Positions 32,938 to 41,453 of a stretch of DNA of 64,000 bases are shown here, piece after piece. The notes under the pieces were generated by a model. The model saw only the letters and a program-made list of their open reading frames with translations, did not search any database and was not told the DNA's origin. This stretch comes from Brevibacterium album DSM 18261 (lineage in GTDB: Bacteria; Actinomycetota; Actinomycetes; Actinomycetales; Brevibacteriaceae), in NCBI RefSeq assembly GCF_000426445.1, contig NZ_AUFJ01000014.1:62001-126000 (forward strand). Reading direction: 5' to 3'. A program made the position numbers and the translations under genes. Numbering within the stretch: the first letter of the stretch is position 1; the number at the start of each line of letters is the position of its first letter.

Positions 32938-35073
32938 TCAGCCCAGCGGCAGAACCGCATGGACCCGGAAGCCGCCGTCCGGAGCAGGGCCCGCCTCCAC
33001 GATACCGCCCAGAGCCTGGGCCCTCTCTCGGATTCCTCGCAGGCCGAGGCCGGCACCGGGCGCCGCGGTCAGGCGCCTCTCCGCATCCGGGGCGCCGGAG
33101 CCGTTGACCACATCGACGGTGACGCTCTCCGGATCCGCTGCGAGGGTGACGGAGACGGGCGCGCCCGGGGCGTGGCGCACGGCATTGGACAGCGCCTCCT
33201 GCACGATCCGGTAGGCGGTGAGTCCCGTGGCCGCGGGGGCTGCGAGACCGCCGGGGTCCGTGGTGCCCCCGGCTCCCGCGCTCAGGGTGATCTCCGTGCC
33301 CGAGGCGCGGGTCGCCTCCACGAGGGCGGGCACGTCCGCGAGGCCGGGCTGGGGCGCGAGCGGAGCCTCGGCGTCCGTGGCTCGGAGGAGGGCCAGCAGC
33401 CCTCTCATCTCCGTGAGCGCGCGCCGGGAGGAGTCCGCGATGGAGGCGAACTCCGCCTGCTCCTCGGGGCCCGTGCCCTGCAGCCGGTAGGGGGCGGTGG
33501 TGGCCTGCACGCTGATGACGGACATGCTGTGGGCGACGACGTCGTGGAGCTCCTGGGCGATGCGGTTGCGTTCGGCGAGCTCCCGCTGCTTGGCGGTGAG
33601 GTCTGCGCTCGTGCGGCGTTCGGCGGCGAGTGCTCCGCGGCTCTCGGCCAGAGCGCGCACGCCTGCGCCCAGCAGGCCGGCCGCAGCCGTGACCGAGGCG
33701 GCGGTGACGAGGCTGGAGAGCGCGCCGGGAGTGAGTCCGGGGGAGAAGGGGGAACCGCTGACGAGCGCTGCGAGTGCGAGGGCGGCGAGCACGGCGGCCT
33801 GGGACAGGATCCAGCCGGTGAGCGCCCTGTGCCACGGGCCGGTGAGCGCGAGGACGAGCACGGTTCCGGCGGCGGCGAGCAGGCCGGGCACGGGCCACGG
33901 CCAGGGCAGGCCGGTGGTGTGGGCGGTGAGCAGGGCGGTCGCCGCGGCCGAGGCGGCGGTGAGCACGACCGCCGCGTACGGGCGGGCCGCCGCGAGGGCC
34001 AGGCCCGTGCTGTGGCCTGCGGCGGTGAGCATCGCGAAGACGGCGGGCACACCGTAGGCGGCGGCGGTCACGGGCCAGTTCACGGCCAGCAGGACGGCCG
34101 CGGCGAAGCCTGCGCCGAGCCACGCCCAGCCGCGCGCGGAGATGCTGCGGCTGAGCACGCCGGGGGCGGATGTGGGCGCGGAGGTCGGTGCCTGCGGGCA
34201 GGGCTGGGGGTGAGAAGAGGGCGAGGGACGAGACTCCGGAGAGACGGGGCCGGCGCTGAGCACGGCCGGACCGGGGTGGGCGGTCCGCGGGCCGGCGGGG
34301 TCATGCGGGACGCCTGGGGTCTGAGGGGTGGTGGGCATCCCAGCGGCGAGGAGCTCGTCGGGCAGGGCGCCCAGTGCCGCACGCGTGATCGCGGCGTCCG
34401 CGCACGCCAGGCCGCGCATGACCGGGGCCAGGGTAGCGAGGAGGATCACGCCCGCGCTGAAGTTGAAGGCGGCGTCCAGCAGATAGGAGCGGGTGAGGGA
34501 GGCCGGTGCCGCGCCGTCGGTGAGGGCGTCGAGGATGAGGCCCGGCAGGGTCCCGTCGCTGCGGGGGACGAAGATTCCCCACAGGGGGAAGGTGACTCCT
34601 GCGAGGGCACCTGTGAGCCACGCGACGCCCACGGCGAAGGTCACGGTGCGCAGCGGGAAGGCCACAAGGGTCTCGAACACGAGGTCGAGCCAGCGGCGGG
34701 GCTCCCCGATGCGGCGGACGAGGCCCATGACACTGCTGGGCCGCACGGGATGCTGTGCGGGGGCGAGCGGCAGTCCCCAGGCTCGGAGCCGGACGCGGGA
34801 GAGCGCGGCGAAGCCCGAGGCGAGCATGAGGGTGACCGGCAGCAGGAGGACTCCCACCCAGATCACCGCAGTGCCCACGGACATCGCGAACAGCGGGATC
34901 AGCAGGGCGAACGCGAACAGGGAGAGGGGGAAGCCGGCGAGCACGTACGCACAGTCGCGGCCGAGCTCGCGGAGGCTCCAGATCGGATGGCGGCCGGGAC
35001 GGAGCGTGCCCACCGGTCCGGGCCGTGAGAGATTCCGGTCGTGTGGTGCGGCCGGGTGCGTGCGGTTCACCAT
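32938..35073 (-). CDS. NarL-type sensor histidine kinase
   Basis: This ~711-residue membrane kinase has several transmembrane helices in its N-terminal half, in two blocks (about residues 40-190 and 285-430) split by a Pro/Ser-rich loop. A HisKA_3 dimerisation region has the phospho-acceptor His in NRIAQELHDVVAHSMSVI (near residue 525), and a C-terminal HATPase has YRIVQEALSNAVRHA and GLGLRGIRERA. ATG 35073 has an AGGAGA site. Its start is 1 nt from the stop of the upstream DMT transporter gene, forming an operon. The NarL-type regulator at 36431, divergent from that operon, is the probable partner. The stimulus is unknown. Confidence 0.85.
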   Translation of the reverse strand: MVNRTHPAAPHDRNLSRPGPVGTLRPGRHPIWSLRELGRDCAYVLAGFPLSLFAFALLIPLFAMSVGTAVIWVGVLLLPVTLMLASGFAALSRVRLRAWGLPLAPAQHPVRPSSVMGLVRRIGEPRRWLDLVFETLVAFPLRTVTFAVGVAWLTGALAGVTFPLWGIFVPRSDGTLPGLILDALTDGAAPASLTRSYLLDAAFNFSAGVILLATLAPVMRGLACADAAITRAALGALPDELLAAGMPTTPQTPGVPHDPAGPRTAHPGPAVLSAGPVSPESRPSPSSHPQPCPQAPTSAPTSAPGVLSRSISARGWAWLGAGFAAAVLLAVNWPVTAAAYGVPAVFAMLTAAGHSTGLALAAARPYAAVVLTAASAAATALLTAHTTGLPWPWPVPGLLAAAGTVLVLALTGPWHRALTGWILSQAAVLAALALAALVSGSPFSPGLTPGALSSLVTAASVTAAAGLLGAGVRALAESRGALAAERRTSADLTAKQRELAERNRIAQELHDVVAHSMSVISVQATTAPYRLQGTGPEEQAEFASIADSSRRALTEMRGLLALLRATDAEAPLAPQPGLADVPALVEATRASGTEITLSAGAGGTTDPGGLAAPAATGLTAYRIVQEALSNAVRHAPGAPVSVTLAADPESVTVDVVNGSGAPDAERRLTAAPGAGLGLRGIRERAQALGGIVEAGPAPDGGFRVHAVLPLG

Positions 35074-35074
35074 G

Positions 35075-36304
35075 TCAGTGTCTCCTGTTCTGTGCGAGGA
35101 CACCATGAGGTGCCTGGGGGAGAGAGGCGGGGGCAGCAGCGTGGATGTTCGCGGCAGGGGCTGCAGGCCGGAGTGAGGAGAGAGGCCGTGGGGCCGGGGA
35201 GGCCTGAAGGGTTGGGGAAGCAGAAGGGGCCGCGGGGATTGTGGCGGCGGGTGCCGTCTCGGGAGCTGCCGCCGTGGGCGCTCCCGCTCGCGGGTGGTGC
35301 CGGGAGAGGAGTCCGATGCCGCCCACGGCCGCGAGCGCGCTCAGCACGAGGAGCAGCACGGCGGCCGGGGGCATGGGCGCGTACTCGCCCAGGAGGAGGC
35401 CGCCGAGGCCCACCGCCGTGAGCGGGTCGATGACGGTGAGCCCGGCGAGGACGGTCTCCGGCGGCCCGGAGGCGTAGGAGGTCTGCACCAGCCACATGCC
35501 CGCCGCCGAGGCGGGCACCAGGCTCACCAGCAGCGCCCACATGGCGGGGGAGAGCTGAGCGGCCGCGGAGAGGAAGGGGTCCGGATCGCCGAGCCCGAGA
35601 CGGTCGAGGGTCGCACCGATCCCGGCGGACTCGGAGGCCCCGTGCGCCTCGGGCACGGCGAGGGAGGAGAACACCTGGACGGCGAGGAGGTGCGCGCCTG
35701 TCGCGACCCCGCCGAAGAGCATGCCGGCACCGGCGACGCGCGGCAGATGACCTGCCGGACTGCGGGCCAGCAGGAGAGCCGCGAGCGATCCCAGCAGCAG
35801 GAGCGCGGTGAGGGTGCCCGCGCGCGCCGGGGTCACCTCGGGGGTGAGGGCATAGCGGGCGGAGATGCCCACGAACACCGCCACGGCGCCCAGGGTGACG
35901 GCGATGGCCGCGCACAGGCCGCGGGTGAGCGGCAGCGGGGAGCCGGAGCTCCGCCCCGCGACCCCGGCGCTGATGAGCACGGCGGTCACCAGCGACAGCG
36001 CGCCGAGCGGCTGGATGAGCGCGACGGGGGCCAGGCCCAGGGCGAGGACGTTGAGGACCGTCTCCGCGACGATGAGACCGGTCCCGAGCAGCCAGAGCGG
36101 GCGCATGAGCACGGCCAGCCGGACTCCGCTGCGGGAGCGGGCGGCTGCGGGCGAGGCGCCCGCCGAGCTCACAGCGCCGGAGGTGCCGGGCCCGATGCGC
36201 TCGCGCGTGACCGCGCTGTGCTGCATGTGCGTCCCGACGGCGAGGAGGATCGCACCGAGCGCGGCGAGTGCGATGCCGAGGAGGAAGACGGGGGTGATGA
36301 CCAT
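35075..36304 (-). CDS. DMT-superfamily (EamA/NIPA-like) membrane protein
   Basis: This 409-residue protein has about 8-9 transmembrane segments of the drug/metabolite transporter type. Segments such as GIALAALGAILLAVGTHMQHSAV, LGLAPVALIQPLGALSLV and GLTVIDPLTAVGLGGLLLGEY match actinobacterial DMT/NIPA-like proteins. The final ~70 residues are a soluble Pro/Ala-rich tail. ATG 36304 lies 6 nt after TAGCTT, so it is leaderless. It heads an operon with a sensor kinase (1-nt gap) and is divergent from the response regulator. Transport of a small solute or Mg2+ is only a family-level guess. Confidence 0.75.
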   Translation of the reverse strand: MVITPVFLLGIALAALGAILLAVGTHMQHSAVTRERIGPGTSGAVSSAGASPAAARSRSGVRLAVLMRPLWLLGTGLIVAETVLNVLALGLAPVALIQPLGALSLVTAVLISAGVAGRSSGSPLPLTRGLCAAIAVTLGAVAVFVGISARYALTPEVTPARAGTLTALLLLGSLAALLLARSPAGHLPRVAGAGMLFGGVATGAHLLAVQVFSSLAVPEAHGASESAGIGATLDRLGLGDPDPFLSAAAQLSPAMWALLVSLVPASAAGMWLVQTSYASGPPETVLAGLTVIDPLTAVGLGGLLLGEYAPMPPAAVLLLVLSALAAVGGIGLLSRHHPRAGAPTAAAPETAPAATIPAAPSASPTLQASPAPRPLSSLRPAAPAANIHAAAPASLPQAPHGVLAQNRRH

Positions 36305-36310
36305 GACTCG

Positions 36311-36423
36311 AAGCTAGGGAGGGGGTGCGCGCCCGCGCATCACTCCGCGGAGTGAAACGCATGTCATCCCTGAGGATGACGTGCGGCGCTGCGGACCCGC
36401 GGATGTGCCTCGCGGGATACGCT
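36311..36423. promoter_or_regulatory. Divergent two-component promoter region with palindromes
   Basis: TAGCTT on the minus strand (36311-36316) precedes the transporter/kinase operon, and TACGCT (36418-36423) precedes the regulator gene. Between them lie the perfect palindrome CACTCCGCGGAGTG (36341-36354) and the hairpin-like GTCATCC-CTGA-GGATGAC (36363-36380), both plausible sites for the NarL-type regulator. Confidence 0.55.
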
Positions 36424-36430
36424 CGGAGGC

Positions 36431-37177
36431 ATGGAGCACACAGCCGCGCCGCAGTCCGGTCCGTCCCAGCCGGTCCCGGGTCAGTCGGTCTCACCGGCGG
36501 ACTCCGCCTCCGCATCCCGTCCCGTCCGTGTGGCGATCGTCGACGATCAGGCGATGGTGCGGCAGGGCTTCGGGGCTCTGCTGGAGGCGCAGCCGGACCT
36601 CACGGTGGTGGGCAGCGCGGAGGATGGGAGCGAGGTCGTGGACCTCGTCCGGCGGACGCAGCCGGACGTCGTGCTCATGGACATCCGGATGCCCCGGATG
36701 AACGGGCTCGACGCCACCCGCGCGATCCACGCCATGCCGGGGGAGGGGCACCCTCGCGTCGTCATCCTCACGACCTTCGATGCGGACGAGTACGTGTTCG
36801 CCGCGCTGAGGGCGGGCGCCTCGGGCTTCCTGCTCAAGGACGCGACGGCGGACGAGCTGGTCTCCGCGGTGCGGGTGGTCGCGGCCGGCGATGCCCTGCT
36901 GTCGCCGTCCGTCACGCGCACCCTCATCGCCGACTATGCGAGTCGCCCCGCCCCGCGCAGCGGCGCCGTGCTCGCCGACCTCACCGAGCGCGAGCTCGAT
37001 GTCATGCGGCTCGTGGCGGCGGGGAGGTCCAATGCGGAGATCGCGGAGGAACTCGTGGTCTCGGAGCAGACCGTGAAGACGCATGTCTCGCGGACGCTGG
37101 GCAAGCTCGGTCTGCGCGACCGCACGCAGATGGTGGTCACGGCCTACGAATCCGGACTCGTGAGCGTCGGCGGCTGA
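36431..37177 (+). CDS. NarL/LuxR-type response regulator
   Basis: This 248-residue protein has a ~30-residue flexible N-terminus, then a receiver domain with acidic pocket DD near residue 38, phospho-acceptor Asp in VVLMDIRMP (near residue 83) and the Lys in LLKDA. A LuxR-type DNA-binding domain follows (LTERELDVMRLVAAGRSNAEIAEELVVSEQTVKTHVSRTLGKLGLRDRTQ). The ATG is 7 nt after TACGCT and has CGGAGG before it. It is divergent from a transporter/sensor-kinase operon, which is the likely cognate pair. Two palindromes between them are candidate binding sites. Confidence 0.9.
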   Translation: MEHTAAPQSGPSQPVPGQSVSPADSASASRPVRVAIVDDQAMVRQGFGALLEAQPDLTVVGSAEDGSEVVDLVRRTQPDVVLMDIRMPRMNGLDATRAIHAMPGEGHPRVVILTTFDADEYVFAALRAGASGFLLKDATADELVSAVRVVAAGDALLSPSVTRTLIADYASRPAPRSGAVLADLTERELDVMRLVAAGRSNAEIAEELVVSEQTVKTHVSRTLGKLGLRDRTQMVVTAYESGLVSVGG

Positions 37178-37213
37178 GGGAGCAGCCGCTCACCGAGCCG
37201 GCTCGGCCGCTCC

Positions 37214-37666
37214 TCACACACGCCGGAGCCGGCGCAGGCCGAGCGCGAGACCGCCGGCGATCGCACCCCAGACCAGATTGGTGAGCAGGACCATCGGGAT
37301 CGCGATGGGATGGGCGAGCGGGCCCTCGAGCTGCCCGAGGAGGATGGGGGAGAGCACTCCCGAAAGCAGGATCGAGAGCACACCGTAGGTGAGTCCCGCC
37401 GCGATGAGGGTGAGCAGGGGACGCGGAATCCGGCTGAGGCCGACGACCAGCACCCACACGAGGGTGATGACGGCCGTGGCACCCAGCGAGCCGACGGCGG
37501 ACGACACGGGCCCGGACTCTCCGACGACCCCCGTGATCTTCAGCAGGGGGCGGACGAGCGCGAAAGTGCCGAGGGCGAGCGCCCAGATGAGGCTGGCTGC
37601 GGGGAAGCGGGGCGTGCTGCCCGCCGGGTTCGGACCGGAGGCGGGGCCGGGAGGGACCGCGGTCAT
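37214..37666 (-). CDS. Four-helix membrane protein, hypothetical (paralogue 2)
   Basis: I do not recognise this 150-residue membrane protein. It has four hydrophobic segments near residues 26-42, 56-78, 84-106 and 122-145 and a basic Arg-rich end. It resembles the upstream gene product in helix spacing and in the PRPLLTLIAAGLTYGVL versus RRPFLVLLVVGLVYGVL segment, so the two are tandem paralogues. ATG 37666 overlaps the upstream stop (ATGA at 37663-37666). It is convergent with the response regulator gene across a 36-bp gap. Confidence 0.65.
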   Translation of the reverse strand: MTAVPPGPASGPNPAGSTPRFPAASLIWALALGTFALVRPLLKITGVVGESGPVSSAVGSLGATAVITLVWVLVVGLSRIPRPLLTLIAAGLTYGVLSILLSGVLSPILLGQLEGPLAHPIAIPMVLLTNLVWGAIAGGLALGLRRLRRV

Positions 37667-38181
37667 GATGCGGTTCCCGGGCGCATACGGGTGCGCAGGG
37701 CGTCGAGTCCGGCGGCGACGAGCCCGCACACCGCGCCCACGAGCGTGCCGGTCACGAGACTGGAGAACACCGAGAAGCCGCGGACGATGAGGCTATGCAC
37801 CTCGGGAGCGAGGCCGGCGAGGTTCCCGCCCAGCTGGGGCGGACCTCCGGGGAAGGTCGTGGCCCAGAAGATCTGGTGGACCGCAGCGAGGAGCACGCCG
37901 TAGACGAGGCCCACCACGAGGAGGACGAGGAACGGCCTCCGGACGCGCAGGAGCAGCACTGCCGCCACCCAGACGACGACAGGGACGAACACGAAGAGCG
38001 CGTTGAGCGCAGTGCCCTCCTCGATGATGTGCAGGTCGTGGAGGACCACGCGGGGCACGCCCAGCAGCGCCAGGCCGAGGACGAGGAGGACGAGCCCGCG
38101 GCTTCCGGGGCCGGGTGCCGCTGTGCGGTCGGTGCGGTCGGTGATGGGACGGGAGGGGCTGCCATGAGGAGAATCGATCAT
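37663..38181 (-). CDS. Four-helix membrane protein, hypothetical (paralogue 1)
   Basis: This 172-residue protein has a short soluble N-terminus and four hydrophobic segments (about residues 30-46, 60-78, 83-105 and 133-158). It is paralogous to the overlapping downstream gene product; no function is recognised. ATG 38181 lies 6 nt after a TAGCGT -10 box, giving a leaderless two-gene transcript. The pair sits between two NarL-type two-component systems and could be a target of either, which is speculative. Confidence 0.65.
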   Translation of the reverse strand: MIDSPHGSPSRPITDRTDRTAAPGPGSRGLVLLVLGLALLGVPRVVLHDLHIIEEGTALNALFVFVPVVVWVAAVLLLRVRRPFLVLLVVGLVYGVLLAAVHQIFWATTFPGGPPQLGGNLAGLAPEVHSLIVRGFSVFSSLVTGTLVGAVCGLVAAGLDALRTRMRPGTAS

Positions 38182-38187
38182 GGCTCC

Positions 38188-38193
38188 ACGCTA
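38188..38193 (-). promoter_or_regulatory. -10 box of the membrane-protein pair
   Basis: TAGCGT on the minus strand lies 6 nt upstream of the ATG at 38181; the transcript is probably leaderless. Confidence 0.5.
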
Positions 38194-38336
38194 GGGACGC
38201 CGGGGCATGCGGCACATCCGTCCAGGGGCGACAGTCCGCGCTGCAATGCAATCGCCTCTGGGCGACAGCTCCCGCGATCGGGAGGAACGATGCGGTGCCC
38301 GGCCGGGGACGGGACTCGCACGGAAGGGAGACGGAG

Positions 38337-39213
38337 ATGGCGGAGCTGAGGACAGCGGAGGTGAGCGGCCTGGCCGCAGTGGAGCATGCCACGGCGCTGC
38401 TGCAGCGCATGCGCCTGGTCTCAGCGGTGGGAGGCGTGTGGGAGGCTGCCGACATCCAGTGGGCCTGGCGCCGGCCGAGTCCGGCGAACGCCGTGGGGGG
38501 TGCGGTTCTGGTGCGATGACGCGGGACCCGTCGCCGGCTTCGTGCTCGAGGCCCGAAAGGAGACCTGGGAGTGCGCTCCGCTGTGGAGCCCGGACCTCCC
38601 CGGCCCTGCGCTCGCCGAGGTCTGGGCATGTGCCCAGGAGACCGCGGCCGCCCATGCCGCACAGGGCTATGGGGTGCTCGTCCGCGACGACGACACCGAG
38701 CTCGGGGCCCTCGTGCGCGCCTCCGGCCTCGTGCCCGGCGACGGCGATGCCACGGCCTGGATGCCCGCGGCCGAGCGGCCGGAGGCGCAGCCGCTGCCCG
38801 CAGGCCTCGTGCTCACCGACCGCACGCAGCGCGCCGATGCGCCGCATCCCCTCCGGCACCTCAACGGTGCGGCCGTCGAGAGCCGCATGCGGCAGTGCTC
38901 CCTCTACGCACCCGAGCTCGATCTGTCCGTGGAGAGCGAGGACGGGCGCCTCGCGGGCTACGCAGTGTTCTGGCACGACCCGGTGACGAAGGTCGGCCTC
39001 GTCGAACCGGTCCGCGTGATGGAGGGATTCCGCAGACGCGGCGTGGCCCGCGTCCTGCTGGCCGAGGGCATCGCGAGGCTCGCCGCACGCGGAGCGGAGC
39101 GGATCAAGATCTCCTATGAGACCGAGGCCGCCGGTGCCCTCTACCTGAGCCTGGGTTTCGTGAGGGAATCGAGGGCGACATGGCATCGGTGGAAGCGCCC
39201 CGGGTCGACCTGA
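38337..39213 (+). pseudogene. GNAT acetyltransferase gene with a +1 frameshift
   Basis: The N-terminal part starts at ATG 38337 with a good GGAAGGGAG ribosome-binding site (MAELRTAEVSGLAAVEHA...IQWAWRRPSPANAVG) and ends at a stop at 38519. The continuation lies in the next frame from about 38500 (VRFWCDDAGPVAGFVLEARK...) to 39213. The break is at a run of six G (38495-38500); with five G the two parts join as one ~290-residue protein. Its C-terminal GNAT domain has GFRRRGVARVLLAEGIARL and ALYLSLGFVRES. The cause is a real frameshift, a sequencing error in the G-run, or slippage-dependent expression. Coding bias is intact on both sides, which favours a recent event or an error. Confidence 0.75.
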
Positions 39214-39275
39214 GGAGACAGCGCGCGCCGCTGAGGATTCGCCTGCAGGCGACTGTGCGCGGGCGGCGCGCTTCC

Positions 39276-39281
39276 TAGACT
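39276..39281 (+). promoter_or_regulatory. -10 box of the second two-component operon
   Basis: TAGACT is 6 nt before the ATG at 39288 with no ribosome-binding site; the transcript is probably leaderless. Confidence 0.55.
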
Positions 39282-39287
39282 GGGACC

Positions 39288-40670
39288 ATGACGTCGAATG
39301 CGAGCGCACCGCCGGCACCGGCTTCCGCGCTGCTCTCCCGCGCGCTCGCCTTCGATGTGATGCTCGCCGTGCTGGTGTGGGGCTCCGTCTCCTGGCTCAT
39401 CACCGCGGACCAGGCCGGTGAGCGCGCCCCGGACGCGCTGGCCTATCTGTGGGCGCTCGGGCTCGGCTGCCTCATGCTCGTCCGCCGCAGGTACCCGCAG
39501 CTCGTCCTCTGGATCACGGTGGCCGCGCTCTTCGGCTACTACTTCGCGGGCTATCCCGCCGTGGGCCTCAGCGTGCCCGCCGCCGGTGCCCTGCTCACCG
39601 CCGCGGAGTTCTGCCGCCTCCGGTGGCCGCTGCTCGCCTCGGCGGTTCTCCTGGCCGTGAGCTACGGGGTGCGGCTGCTCCAGGGGCAGGACCTCACCCG
39701 GATCATCGGCTACGAGCTGGTGGGCCACCTCGGCCTCATGGCCGCGGCCATCGCCCTCGGCGCGAGCCTGCGGCTGCGGCGGGAACTGGCCGAGCGCTCG
39801 GCGCAGCTGCTCAGCGTCGTGCGAGAGCGGGAGCGGAGTGGGGCCCAAGCCGCGCTCGCCATGGAGCGGACCGAACTCGCCCGGGAGCTCCACGACTCCC
39901 TCGGTCACCGTCTGGCCGTGCTCTCCCTGCACACCGAGGTCGCGGCCGAGGCCGTCGAGACGAACGAGAGGGAGGCCGACACCGCTGTTCTCGCCTCTGC
40001 GCTCGCCGTCATCCGGGAGACCGCCGATGCGATGTCCGGCGAACTGCACGAGACCGTCCGCGCGCTGAGGCCGCGCGGCCGCTCGCCCTCCGTCGGCTCC
40101 ACCCCGGCGCCGCTCTCCCTCTCCGCGCTCGCGCCCATGATCGTCGCCCTGCCGCTGGAGGTCGACGCGGCGCTGGACCGTGCGCTGCGCACCGGCGAGA
40201 TCACCCTGCCCGCACAGGTCGAGGCGGCAGCGGTGCGGATCGTCCAGGAGGCCCTCACCAATGTCGTGAGGCACTCGCTCGCCGCCGAAGCGCGGGTCAC
40301 GGTCGCGCTCGAGACCGCGGGCGGCAGTGGCCTCGGCACCTCCCGGCGTCGCTTCCGCGAAGGCCACGGAGGACACGATGACGCCGGGCACCTGTGCGTG
40401 CTGATCGCGGACCCCGGTCCGCCTCGGCCGGAGGCGGGCCCCGCTCCCGGCGGCCTGGGCCTGCAGGGCATGCGCGAGCGCGCCGAGGCGCTGGGCGGCT
40501 CCTTCGAGGCCGGACCCCGGAGCCCCGCCGCGCTCGGCTTCGACCGCGCGGACGCACAGGGCCGCGGATTCGCCGTCGAGGCGCGCCTTCCCCTCGGCCC
40601 GAGCGGTGAGGCGGCCGCGGCAGGGCCAGGTGTGCACGGGCAGGCCGCGGGCGAGGCGGAGCGCCCATGA
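39288..40670 (+). CDS. NarL-type sensor histidine kinase
   Basis: This 460-residue kinase has five to six transmembrane segments (about residues 20-160) without a large extracellular domain. A HisKA_3 motif follows with phospho-acceptor His in TELARELHDSLGHRLAVLSLHTEV (near residue 203), then HATPase motifs VRIVQEALTNVVRHS and PGGLGLQGMRERAEALGG. An acidic/Gly insertion lies between the N and G boxes. Its stop overlaps the ATG of the response regulator (ATGA at 40667), so the pair is co-translated. The signal is probably membrane-derived and is unknown. Confidence 0.9.
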   Translation: MTSNASAPPAPASALLSRALAFDVMLAVLVWGSVSWLITADQAGERAPDALAYLWALGLGCLMLVRRRYPQLVLWITVAALFGYYFAGYPAVGLSVPAAGALLTAAEFCRLRWPLLASAVLLAVSYGVRLLQGQDLTRIIGYELVGHLGLMAAAIALGASLRLRRELAERSAQLLSVVRERERSGAQAALAMERTELARELHDSLGHRLAVLSLHTEVAAEAVETNEREADTAVLASALAVIRETADAMSGELHETVRALRPRGRSPSVGSTPAPLSLSALAPMIVALPLEVDAALDRALRTGEITLPAQVEAAAVRIVQEALTNVVRHSLAAEARVTVALETAGGSGLGTSRRRFREGHGGHDDAGHLCVLIADPGPPRPEAGPAPGGLGLQGMRERAEALGGSFEAGPRSPAALGFDRADAQGRGFAVEARLPLGPSGEAAAAGPGVHGQAAGEAERP

Positions 40671-41398
40671 TCACCGTGCTGCTGGCCGATGACCAGGATC
40701 TCGTCCGCGCGGGCCTGCGCGCCCTGCTGAGCGGTGCCGAGGACATCGAGGTCGTGGCCGAGGCCCCTGATGGCGCGGCGGCCGTGACCGCGGCCCTGAC
40801 GCATGTGCCCGCTGTCGTCCTCATGGACCTCCGCATGCCGGTCATGGACGGGACCGCGGCCACACGCCGCATTCGGGCCGAGACCGCGCTGTCCGGCACC
40901 CGCGTCCTCGTGCTCACGACGTTCGACGACGATGAGGACGTGCTCGCGGCGGTGCGCGCGGGGGCGGCCGGCTATCTGCTCAAGGACACGCGCGCCGAGG
41001 CGCTGCGGGAGGCCGTCCGCACCGTCGCCGCTGGCGGGAACCTTCTCTCACCGCAGGTCGCACGCACTCTCATGGAGCACATGGCGGAGGCTGGTCCTCT
41101 CCCATCCCGCACGACTGCGACAGGCGGCCAGGACCGGGAGGAGACCGAGGCGGCGGCCGCGGGCCGGATCGGCCCGACGGCCGAAGCTGTACCCGTCGAC
41201 CTCTCGGCGCTCACGGAGCGCGAGATGGAGGTGCTCGCGCGCCTCGCACACGGGGAGACGAATGCGGAGATCGGCGCGCACCTGTTCCTCAGCCCCGCCA
41301 CAGCGCGCACCTATGTGAGCCGCATGCTCACGAAGCTCGGCGCCCGCGACCGGACGGAGCTCGCCCTCCTCGCTCAGCGCGCAGGACTGGGCGGCTGA
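40667..41398 (+). CDS. NarL/LuxR-type response regulator
   Basis: This 243-residue regulator has a receiver domain with LLADDQDLVRAGL, phospho-acceptor Asp in VVLMDLRMP (near residue 54) and Lys in LLKDT. A variable linker (about 140-175) is followed by a LuxR-type domain, LTEREMEVLARLAHGETNAEIGAHLFLSPATARTYVSRMLTKLGARDRTE. It is co-translated with its sensor kinase and followed by a strong bidirectional terminator. The targets are not evident from the window. Confidence 0.9.
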   Translation: MITVLLADDQDLVRAGLRALLSGAEDIEVVAEAPDGAAAVTAALTHVPAVVLMDLRMPVMDGTAATRRIRAETALSGTRVLVLTTFDDDEDVLAAVRAGAAGYLLKDTRAEALREAVRTVAAGGNLLSPQVARTLMEHMAEAGPLPSRTTATGGQDREETEAAAAGRIGPTAEAVPVDLSALTEREMEVLARLAHGETNAEIGAHLFLSPATARTYVSRMLTKLGARDRTELALLAQRAGLGG

Positions 41399-41406
41399 GC
41401 GCGCTC

Positions 41407-41442
41407 GAACCGCGCCCCGGAGAAGTCTCCGGGACGCGGTTC
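41407..41442. terminator. Bidirectional terminator
   Basis: Two 8-bp stems (41407-41414 with 41435-41442, and 41416-41423 with 41426-41433) stack with a single C-A mismatch between them. The element lies between the convergent response-regulator and siderophore-interacting-protein genes. Confidence 0.75.
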
Positions 41443-41453
41443 ACAACAGGCTC

